Assembly (NCBI GenBank): GCA_016720075.1
Contig: JADJXW010000020.1
Span: 310,001-374,000, forward strand
Reading direction: 5' to 3'
DNA from: Pseudomonadota bacterium
GTDB lineage: Bacteria; Pseudomonadota; Gammaproteobacteria; Steroidobacterales; Steroidobacteraceae
Length of the DNA stretch: 64,000 nucleotides
Position numbers and translations under genes: made by a program. Under the pieces are notes generated by a model that was not told the origin of the DNA, ran no database searches, and worked only from the letters and a program-made list of their open reading frames with translations. Each line of letters begins with the position of its first letter. Position 1 is the stretch's first letter. Below, piece after piece: positions 1-7,288 of the stretch.

Positions 1-675
1 CATGACGGCGAAGCTGAACAGCGTGTCGCTGGCGCCCTCGGCATGCTCGGCCTGGCGCAGCCGAAACGCCTGGCGCACGCGCATCCGTCGGTAGGACCAG
101 GCGGCCGCAAGACCCGCGATGCCCGCCAGCGCATACAGCCAGCGCGTCAGCAGCGGCTGGGTCTGCAGCACCACGCCGGCAAAGGCGGCCGCCAGCGCCA
201 TGCCGAGCGCCGTCACGGTGACGATGCCGCCGGTGATGCGGGCCAGCATCTGGCGCGGGTAGTTCGCGCTCCACACCGCCGTGCGCGCCGTGAGCACGCC
301 GGCCCAGACCACCCGCGCCGCGATCACCGACACCACGGTGAAGGCCAGGCCCGCGCTGGCACGGGGCCACAGGCCAATGGCCCCGACCAGCACGCCGAAC
401 AGCGCCAGCAGCAGCGCCAGCATGCGGATGCGCTCGCGGCCGTGTGCAAGGTTGGCCCAGACGAAGCTGGTCATGTTGGACAGCGCAGGGGCGCCGCTGA
501 CGAAGGCCGCCGCAAGGTTCACCACATCGCGCGAGGCAAGGCCGGCGAAGCCCTGCTTCACCAGCACGGCTGCCGTGGCGCCCTCGACCATGCCCAGCGT
601 GAAGCCCGACAGGGCCCAGGGCAGCAGTTCGCGCCGGTACAGCGCCTGCACCACGGCGCCGGGCTGGGCCTTCAT
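1..675 (-). CDS. MFS transporter, N-terminal part (truncated by window edge)
   Basis: The frame is open from an ATG at 675 down to base 1, giving 225 residues with no stop, so the C-terminal half lies outside the window. The protein is very hydrophobic, with repeated segments of about 20 residues such as LALLLALFGVLVGAIGL, separated by short basic loops (GRERIR, YRRMRVR). That pattern fits a major facilitator superfamily permease, but no substrate can be inferred. Its ATG overlaps the stop of the upstream aminopeptidase gene by ATGA (672-675), so the two are probably translationally coupled. The MFS assignment rests on overall pattern rather than one diagnostic motif. Confidence 0.7.
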   Translation of the reverse strand, partial: MKAQPGAVVQALYRRELLPWALSGFTLGMVEGATAAVLVKQGFAGLASRDVVNLAAAFVSGAPALSNMTSFVWANLAHGRERIRMLALLLALFGVLVGAIGLWPRASAGLAFTVVSVIAARVVWAGVLTARTAVWSANYPRQMLARITGGIVTVTALGMALAAAFAGVVLQTQPLLTRWLYALAGIAGLAAAWSYRRMRVRQAFRLRQAEHAEGASDTLFSFAVM

Positions 676-2084
676 CCGAATTTCTGGCGCAGCCAGGCGG
701 TGACCGCGCGCACGCCGTGCGCCTCGGCGCCGGCGGGACGACCGGGGCGGTCCCGGGGATTCCAGCCGTAGACGTCCAGGTGCAGCCAGCGCGCAGGGTC
801 GGCCACGAAGCGGCGCAGGAACAGCGCCGCGGTGATCGAACCGGCAAGCCCGCTGGACGGCGCGTTGTTCAGGTCGGCTATGCGGCTCGACAGTTCGTCC
901 TCGTAGCCGTTCCACAGCGGCATCGGCCACAGCGGGTCGGCGACGGCCGCGCCCTGCTGCACCAGCGAGGCCACCAGCTGGGGATCACCGCCAAACACCG
1001 GCGGCAACTCAGGTCCCAGCGCGATGCGGGCCGCACCGGTGAGCGTGGCGAAATCGATCAGCAGGTCTGGTGAATCCTCGCCGGCCGCGTGCAGCGCATC
1101 GGCCAGCACCAGTCGCCCTTCGGCATCGGTGTTGCCGATTTCCACCGTGAGGCCCTTGCGCGAACGCCAGACATCCCCGGGACGGAACGACGCCCCGTCG
1201 ACGCTGTTCTCCACCGCGGGAATCAGCACACGCAGGTCCACCGGAACCGCGAGCAGGCGCAGCGCGCGCGCCACGCCCAGCGCGCAGGCGGCGCCGCCCA
1301 TGTCTTTCTTCATCAGCAGCATGCCGGCGGCCGGCTTGATGTCGAGGCCGCCGGTATCGAAGCACACGCCCTTGCCCACCAGCGTCACCTTCGGGGCACC
1401 GGGTTTGCGGAAACGCAGGTCGAGCAGGCGCGGTTCGCGGGGCGAACCCTGCCCCACCGCGGCCACCAGCGGGAAGCCCGTCGTCAGCAACGAACCCCTG
1501 GTGACCTGCAGCTCGCCGCCACCCTGCTCTGCCACGGCGCGCGCGGCAGCTTCCAGTTCGGCCGGGCCCATGTCGTTGGCCGGCGTGTTGATCAGGTCGC
1601 GGGCGAGCCAGGTGCCCGCATGCATCGCCGCCAGTGTGTCACCGGACGCGGCGCCAGGCCGACGCAGCCGCGGCAGCGCGTTGCCCGCGGACTTGCGATA
1701 GCGATTGAACCGGTACGAACCCAGCGTCCAGCCCGTGGCGATGATTTCATCGCGCGCATCAGCAAATTCATTTTCCAGCGCATAGTCGCCCGGAGGCAGG
1801 CGGTCACCCAGCCCAGCGCCCAGCCACAGAAGTTGCGCCGGATCGGACAGTGCCTCACCGGCGCCCACGAGCACCGTGCGCGATCCCGACTCGATCGGCA
1901 GCGCCAGCCACCTGCCGTGCTCGGGCTTGAAGCCGCTGCGGGGCAACCAGTTCTGCAGCGCAGCGGACTGCGTGGCAAGCCACTGCGGCAGTTCGCGCTC
2001 GGTCACGAGTCGCAATGTGCTCGGCTGGTCGACGACATCGACAACGGTGGCGGCAGGCACGGTGGATGCAGGCACTGGGTTCAC
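672..2084 (-). CDS. M17 leucyl aminopeptidase family protein
   Basis: 470 residues. This is a cytosolic metallo-aminopeptidase that releases N-terminal residues from peptides. The C-terminal catalytic domain is clear: KGVCFDTGGLDIKP near residue 236 supplies the first metal and catalytic Lys/Asp ligands, MKKDMGGAA follows near 257, and the family signature NTDAEGRL is near 317. The N-terminal domain is shorter than in E. coli PepA (503 aa), which fits the smaller PepA/PepB-like branch. The start at 2084 gives a plausible N-terminus. The gene diverges from ilvC across a 114-base region and overlaps the MFS gene downstream by ATGA. Confidence 0.9.
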   Translation of the reverse strand: MNPVPASTVPAATVVDVVDQPSTLRLVTERELPQWLATQSAALQNWLPRSGFKPEHGRWLALPIESGSRTVLVGAGEALSDPAQLLWLGAGLGDRLPPGDYALENEFADARDEIIATGWTLGSYRFNRYRKSAGNALPRLRRPGAASGDTLAAMHAGTWLARDLINTPANDMGPAELEAAARAVAEQGGGELQVTRGSLLTTGFPLVAAVGQGSPREPRLLDLRFRKPGAPKVTLVGKGVCFDTGGLDIKPAAGMLLMKKDMGGAACALGVARALRLLAVPVDLRVLIPAVENSVDGASFRPGDVWRSRKGLTVEIGNTDAEGRLVLADALHAAGEDSPDLLIDFATLTGAARIALGPELPPVFGGDPQLVASLVQQGAAVADPLWPMPLWNGYEDELSSRIADLNNAPSSGLAGSITAALFLRRFVADPARWLHLDVYGWNPRDRPGRPAGAEAHGVRAVTAWLRQKFG

Positions 2085-2110
2085 GTGGAAATTCTAAGAC
2101 ATCCACATGC

Positions 2111-2122
2111 CTGACGCGTCAG
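2111..2122. promoter_or_regulatory. 12-bp perfect palindrome in the divergent pepA/ilvC intergenic region
   Basis: CTGACGCGTCAG is a perfect inverted repeat. It lies 19 bases upstream of a good -10-like TATACT (2141-2146), which sits about 50 bases before ilvC. Its position over the expected -35 zone makes an operator plausible. No known regulator site is recognised, so the role is inference. Confidence 0.3.
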
Positions 2123-2198
2123 TCATTGGAAAAATCGGGCTATACTGCGGGGCTCGGCCATAGTGGCCCTAAGTGTTCGCTCATTACGGAGTTTCGCG

Positions 2199-3191
2199 AT
2201 GCGTCTATACGGTCCCAAAGATGTCGATAAAACCGCCCTGCGCCGCGCGCGCATTGCCGTCCTCGGCTATGGCAGCCAGGGTCGCGCCCATGCGCTGAAC
2301 CTGAAGGACAGCGGCTTCGACGTGGTCGTGGGCGTGCGCAAGGGTGACAGCTGGAACCAGGCGAAGAAGGACGGCCTCACCGTTCTCGCGCCGGTCGACG
2401 CCGTGAAGGGCGCCAAGCTCATCGCCATCCTGGTGCCCGACACCACGCAGAAGGCGCTGTACGCCGAGATCAAGGATGCGATCCCGAAGGGCGCCACGCT
2501 GCTGTTCGCGCACGGCTTCAACATCCACTTCAAGCAGATCAAGCCGCGCAAGGATCTGAACGTGGTGCTGATCGCGCCGAAGGGACCAGGCGGCCTCGTG
2601 CGCCGTCAGTTCCAGCAGGGCCGTGGTGTTCCCGCGCTCATCGCCGTGGCGCAGGGCCCGCAGAAGACCGCCTTCAACATCGCGCTGGCCTATGCCCATG
2701 GCATCGGCAGCACCCGCGGCGGCGTGCTGGTCACCACCTTCAAGGAAGAGACCGAGACGGATCTGTTCGGCGAGCAGGTGGTGCTGTGCGGCGGCACGTC
2801 CGACCTGATCCTCAAGGGTTTCGAGACGCTGACCGAAGCCGGCTACCAGCCGGAAGTGGCGTACTACGAAGTGCTGCATGAACTGAAGCTCATCGTCGAC
2901 CTGCTGCACGAAGGCGGCCTCGCGAAGATGCACAAGTACATCAGCACCACCGCCAAGTGGGGCGACATGATCTCCGGTCCGCGGATCATCAACCGCACCA
3001 CGAAGAAGGAAATGAAGAAGGTGCTGGGCGACATCCAGTCGGGCAAGTTCGCCCGCCGCTGGATCGCCGAGAACAAGAAGGGCCTGCCGACGTACAACAA
3101 GCTGATGAAGGCCGACCTGAACCACAAGATCGAGAAGGTCGGAGCCAAGCTGCGCGAGCGCATGCCCTGGCTGTCGGACGAGCGCGCCTAG
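2199..3191 (+). CDS. ilvC: Ketol-acid reductoisomerase (class I)
   Basis: 330 residues. It converts acetolactate or acetohydroxybutyrate to the dihydroxy acid using NADPH and Mg2+, the second common step of Val/Ile synthesis. The Rossmann motif GYGSQG is at 23-28, a conserved His occurs in AHGFNIHF near 105, APKGPG follows, and the metal-binding acids are in TDLFGEQ near 187-191 and VLHELK near 228. The length fits class I. The ATG at 2199 is preferred over an in-frame upstream start because GGAG (2188-2191) lies 7 bases before it and the N-terminus MRLYGP is family-like. It is the first gene of the ilvC-ilvE-leuCDB run. Confidence 0.97.
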   Translation: MRLYGPKDVDKTALRRARIAVLGYGSQGRAHALNLKDSGFDVVVGVRKGDSWNQAKKDGLTVLAPVDAVKGAKLIAILVPDTTQKALYAEIKDAIPKGATLLFAHGFNIHFKQIKPRKDLNVVLIAPKGPGGLVRRQFQQGRGVPALIAVAQGPQKTAFNIALAYAHGIGSTRGGVLVTTFKEETETDLFGEQVVLCGGTSDLILKGFETLTEAGYQPEVAYYEVLHELKLIVDLLHEGGLAKMHKYISTTAKWGDMISGPRIINRTTKKEMKKVLGDIQSGKFARRWIAENKKGLPTYNKLMKADLNHKIEKVGAKLRERMPWLSDERA

Positions 3192-3209
3192 GAGGTTAGA
3201 AGAAACGCC

Positions 3210-4169
3210 ATGCCCATCCAAGCTACGCAGTACATCTGGTTCAACGGCAAGCTGGTCCCCTGGGAAAAGGCGACGGTACATGTACTGTCGCACGCCCTGC
3301 ACTACGGCTCGTCGGTGTTCGAGGGTGTACGCGCGTATGCAACGCCGAAGGGCGTGGCGATCTTCCGCCTGGCCGACCACACGCGTCGGCTGTTCGACTC
3401 CGCGAAGATCTACCGCATCAATGTCCCCTTCACGCCCGAGCAGCTCAATGCCGCCCAGCGTGAGGTGGTGGCGGTCAATGGCCTGAAGAATGGCGCCTAC
3501 CTGCGCCCCGTCGCATTCCGCGGCTATGGCGAGATCGGCGTGGCGCCGAAGATCGATCCCCCCGTCGACGTGGCCGTGGCCGCGTGGGAATGGGGCAAGT
3601 ACCTGGGCGCGGATTCCGAGGCCGAGGGCGTGGATGTGTGCATCTCGTCCTGGCAGCGCGTCGCGCCGAACACCCTGCCCGCCATGGCCAAGGCCGCGGG
3701 CAATTATCTTTCCAGCCAGCTGATCAGCATGGAGGCCAAGCGCCTCGGGTTCGTCGAGGGCATCGGCCTTGCGCCGGATGGCACCGTCAGCGAAGGCGCC
3801 GGCGAGAACCTGTTCCTGGTCCGCGATGGCGTGATCCACACGCCGGGCTTTGCGCATTCGGTGCTGGGCGGCATCACGCGCGATACGGTCATCAAGCTGG
3901 CACGCGACATGGGTTATGAGGTGCGCGAGACCTCGATTCCGCGCGAGATGCTGTACATGGCCGACGAGCTGTTCTTCACCGGCACGGCCGCGGAGATCAC
4001 GCCCATCCGTTCGGTGGATCGCATCACCGTGGGCGCGGGCCGTCGCGGCCCCATCACCGAGAAGCTGCAGAAGGCCTTCTTCGGCCTGTTCACGGGCGCA
4101 ACGCCGGACAAGTACAACTGGCTCGATCCGGTTGACATGTCTGCCACCCCGCGCGCCGTGAGCGCCTGA
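3210..4169 (+). CDS. ilvE: Branched-chain amino acid aminotransferase
   Basis: 319 residues. A class IV PLP enzyme that performs the last transamination in Leu, Ile and Val synthesis. Family landmarks are WFNGKLVPWEKA at the N-terminus, HYGSSVFEGVRAY, the PLP lysine in AMAKAAGNY (about K161), EGAGENLFLV and FFTGTAAEITPI near the C-terminus. It begins 18 bases after ilvC with AGGAGG just upstream, and leuC follows after 15 bases, which supports one operon. Confidence 0.97.
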   Translation: MPIQATQYIWFNGKLVPWEKATVHVLSHALHYGSSVFEGVRAYATPKGVAIFRLADHTRRLFDSAKIYRINVPFTPEQLNAAQREVVAVNGLKNGAYLRPVAFRGYGEIGVAPKIDPPVDVAVAAWEWGKYLGADSEAEGVDVCISSWQRVAPNTLPAMAKAAGNYLSSQLISMEAKRLGFVEGIGLAPDGTVSEGAGENLFLVRDGVIHTPGFAHSVLGGITRDTVIKLARDMGYEVRETSIPREMLYMADELFFTGTAAEITPIRSVDRITVGAGRRGPITEKLQKAFFGLFTGATPDKYNWLDPVDMSATPRAVSA

Positions 4170-4184
4170 CGCCGGAGTTTTGCC

Positions 4185-5590
4185 ATGACCCAGCCCACGA
4201 CGCTCTTCCAGAAAGTCTGGGAGCGGCACGAGGTCGTCCCCGAGACCCCCGATACACCGGCGGTGCTCTTCATCGACCTGCATCTCATCCATGAAGTGAC
4301 CACGCCGCAGGCCTTCAGCGTGCTGCGCGAGCGTGGCCTGCCCGTGCGGCGCACCGACCTCACGCTGGGCACGATGGATCACTCCACGCCCACGCGCACC
4401 GAGCAGGTGTTCGGCGGCGCGCCGATTGCCATCGAATCGGCGGCGAAGCAGGTGAAGCAGCTCGAGGTGAACTGCGCCGAGTTCGGCGTGGAACTGCTGA
4501 ACATGGCGAGCAACCTGCGCGGCATCGTGCATGTGATCGGACCCGAGCTGGGCGCCACGCAGCCGGGCAAGACTATCGTCTGCGGCGACAGCCACACGAG
4601 CACTCATGGCGCCTTCGGGGCGCTGGCCTTTGGCATCGGCACCACCGAGGTGGGCCATGTGCTGGCCACGCAGTGCCTGCTTCAGACACGCGCCAAGACC
4701 CTCGCCATCACGGTGAACGGCAAGCTTCGCCCTGGCGTGACCGCCAAGGACCTGGTGCTCGCCATCATCGGGAAAATCGGCGTGGGTGGTGGCACGGGCC
4801 ACGTGATCGAATTCCGCGGCGAGGCCATCCGGGCGCTTTCGATGGATGAGCGCATGACGGTGTGCAACATGTCCATCGAGGCTGGCGCGCGCGCCGGCAT
4901 GGTGGCGCCGGATGAAACCACCTTCGCCTACCTGAAGGATCGCCCCGCTCGCCCAAGGGGGCTGAATGGGAGCGCGCGGTTGCAGACTGGCGAACCCTCG
5001 TGACCGATGAAGGCGCCGTGTTCGACCGCGAAGTGGTCATGGATGCCGGCGCCGTCGAACCGATGATCACCTGGGGCACGCACCCGGGCATGGTGGCCGC
5101 GGTGAGCGGCAATGTGCCCGCCAGCAGCAGCGATCCGGTGTTCGGCAAGGCGCTGGACTACATGGGCTTTGCCGCGGGCCAGAAACTGGCCGGCAGTCCG
5201 ATCAACGTGGTGTTCGTCGGCAGCTGCACCAATTCGCGGCTCACCGACCTTCGTGCGGCCGCAGGCGTGCTGAAGGGCCGCAAGATCGCCCCCGGCGTGC
5301 AGATGCTGGTGGTGCCGGGCTCGCAGCAGATCAAGAAGCAGGCCGAGGCCGAAGGGCTCGACCGGATATTCCTCGACGCCGGCGCCGAGTGGCGCGAGTC
5401 CGGCTGCTCGATGTGCCTGGGAATGAATGGCGATACGGTGGGCGCAGGCCAGTATTCGGTCAGCACCAGCAACCGAAATTTCGAAGGACGCCAGGGCGTG
5501 GGTGCGCGCACCCTGCTGGCAAGCCCCCTGACCGCGGCCGCCTCGGCCGTGCGTGGGGTCATCACCGATCCGCGCGATCTGCTCGGTTAA
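4185..5590 (+). CDS. leuC: 3-isopropylmalate dehydratase large subunit (frameshifted)
   Basis: With LeuD this subunit isomerises 2-isopropylmalate to 3-isopropylmalate. The N-terminal part reads from 4185 (GGAG at 4173-4176) to about 4954. The remaining LeuC sequence continues in the -1 frame (KGAEWERAVADWRTL and onward) to the stop at 5590. Restoring one missing base, best placed in the CCC at 4952-4954, gives 468 residues, the usual length. The three [4Fe-4S] cysteines are then in VGSCTN (347) and GCSMC (407, 410), at the same numbers as in E. coli. All conserved sequence is present, so this looks like a sequencing error or a very recent mutation. Confidence 0.93.
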
Positions 5591-5604
5591 CGCTCAGGCA
5601 CTTC

Positions 5605-6186
5605 ATGGAACCGATCACCACCATCACCTCGCGCACGCTGGTTCTGCCGCGCAGCGACGTGGACACCGACCAGATCATCCCGGCCCGCTTCCTGCGCACC
5701 ACCACGCGCGAAGGGCTGGGCCTGCAGCTGTTCTCCGACTGGCGCTACCTGCCCGATGGCTCGCCGAACCCCGAGTTCGAGCTGAACAAGCCGCAGGCGC
5801 AGGGTTGCAAGGTGCTGGTGGCCGGCGACAACTTCGGCTGCGGCTCCTCGCGCGAGCATGCGCCCTGGGCGCTCACCGACCACGGCATCCGCGTCGTGAT
5901 CAGCACCAGCTTTGCCGACATCTTCCGCTCCAACTCGCTGAAGAACGGGCTGGTGCCCGTGGTGGTGGATGCCGCCACGCTGCAGTGGCTGCTGGCGAAC
6001 CCGGGCATCGAGGTCACGCTCGACCTCGCGACCAGCTCGCTGCGCCTGCCGGGCGGCAGGTCGGTGCAGTTTCCCATCGAGCCCTTCTCCCGCTACTGCC
6101 TGATGCAGGGCGTGGACCAGCTGGGCTACCTGCTGTCGAAGAACGCGGAAATCTCCGCGTACGAACAACGTCGCGCCGCGCGGTAG
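5605..6186 (+). CDS. leuD: 3-isopropylmalate dehydratase small subunit
   Basis: 193 residues, partner of LeuC in the second step of leucine synthesis. It shows the swivel-domain hallmarks LPRSDVDTDQIIPARFL near the N-terminus and GDNFGCGSSREHAPWAL, followed by RSNSLKNGLVPV. The start MEPITTITSR at 5605, 14 bases after leuC, is chosen over longer in-frame possibilities that run back inside leuC. It lies between leuC and leuB in the same direction. Confidence 0.96.
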   Translation: MEPITTITSRTLVLPRSDVDTDQIIPARFLRTTTREGLGLQLFSDWRYLPDGSPNPEFELNKPQAQGCKVLVAGDNFGCGSSREHAPWALTDHGIRVVISTSFADIFRSNSLKNGLVPVVVDAATLQWLLANPGIEVTLDLATSSLRLPGGRSVQFPIEPFSRYCLMQGVDQLGYLLSKNAEISAYEQRRAAR

Positions 6187-6218
6187 GCGCAGCGCCCGAT
6201 CCTCGGGGGATTCTCGAT

Positions 6219-7283
6219 ATGAAGGCAAAGATCACCGTTCTCGGTGGCGACGGCATTGGTCCGGAAGTCACCCGCGAAGGCGTGCGGGCGCTGCAGCGGG
6301 TAGCGCAGCTCTTCGGCCACGAGTTCGCGATGGATGAGCGCGACTTCGGCGGCATTGCCATCGACAAGCATGGCGACCCCCTGCCCGCCGACACGCTCGC
6401 CAGCTGCCTGGCCAGCGATGCCATTCTGCTGGGCGCCATTGGCGGCCCGAAGTGGTCCGCGCCGGACGCGAAGCTGCGCCCTGAAACAGGCCTGCTGCGA
6501 CTGCGCCGCGAACTGGGCGTGTACGCCAACCTGCGCCCGGTGGCCGTGCATCCCGCGCTGGCCGATTCCACCACGCTGAAGGCCGAGGTCGTCCGCGGTG
6601 TCGACCTGATTTTCGTGCGCGAACTGACCGGCGGCATCTACTTCGGCGCCAAGACGCGCACGGCTACGGACGCCAGCGACCTGTGCAGCTACAGCGCGAT
6701 GGAAATCGAGCGCGTGACGCGCGTGGCCGGGCGACTGGCCCAGGCCCGCCGCCGCAAGCTCACATCCATCGACAAATCCAACGTGCTCGACACCTCGCGC
6801 CTGTGGCGCGAGGTGGTGACGCGCGTGATGAAAAGCGAATTCCCCGACGTGGCCGTGGAGCACATCCTGGTGGATGCCGCCGCCATGCACCTGATCCGCC
6901 GCCCGTCCGACTTCGACGTGATGGTCACCGAGAACATGTTCGGCGACATCCTCACCGATGAAGCCTCGATGCTGGCCGGTTCGCTGGGCCTGTCTCCGTC
7001 GGCGTCGATCGGTGATGGCAAGCGCGGGCTCTACGAACCCATCCATGGTTCGGCCCCCGATATCGCGGGCAAGGGTATCGCCAATCCAGTGGGCACCATT
7101 CTTTCCGCGGCGCTGCTGCTGCGGCATTCGCTCGGACTCGAAGCCGAGGCCCGGGCCATCGAGGCCGCTGTCGCGAGCGCCCTGGAGCAGGGGCTGCGCA
7201 CCGCGGACATCGCGGCCGGCGGCAAGTCCGTGAGCACGGCCGACGCGGGCGCAACCATCATCGCGCTGATCGCCAGAGGCTGA
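6219..7283 (+). CDS. leuB: 3-isopropylmalate dehydrogenase
   Basis: 354 residues. NAD-dependent oxidation and decarboxylation of 3-isopropylmalate to 2-oxoisocaproate. Landmarks are the N-terminal VLGGDGIGPEV, GAIGGPKW, LLRLRRELGVYANLRP with the substrate arginines, KSNVL, ENMFGDILTDE and YEPIHGSAPDIAGKGIANP near the C-terminus. ATG at 6219 follows GGGGGA (6205-6210) by 8 bases. The gene ends 5 bases before the convergent esterase gene. leuA and the acetolactate synthase genes are not in the window. Confidence 0.97.
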   Translation: MKAKITVLGGDGIGPEVTREGVRALQRVAQLFGHEFAMDERDFGGIAIDKHGDPLPADTLASCLASDAILLGAIGGPKWSAPDAKLRPETGLLRLRRELGVYANLRPVAVHPALADSTTLKAEVVRGVDLIFVRELTGGIYFGAKTRTATDASDLCSYSAMEIERVTRVAGRLAQARRRKLTSIDKSNVLDTSRLWREVVTRVMKSEFPDVAVEHILVDAAAMHLIRRPSDFDVMVTENMFGDILTDEASMLAGSLGLSPSASIGDGKRGLYEPIHGSAPDIAGKGIANPVGTILSAALLLRHSLGLEAEARAIEAAVASALEQGLRTADIAAGGKSVSTADAGATIIALIARG

Positions 7284-7288
7284 GCGTT

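Noticed and set aside
2205..4802. 865-codon open frame on the minus strand across ilvC, ilvE and leuC
   Set aside because: It lies antisense to three well-identified genes, and its His/Arg/Gly-rich translation is typical of GC-rich shadow frames.
4941..4965. Programmed frameshifting in leuC and the other split genes
   Set aside because: No slippery heptamer with a downstream structure or internal Shine-Dalgarno was seen, and programmed shifts are not known in these families.
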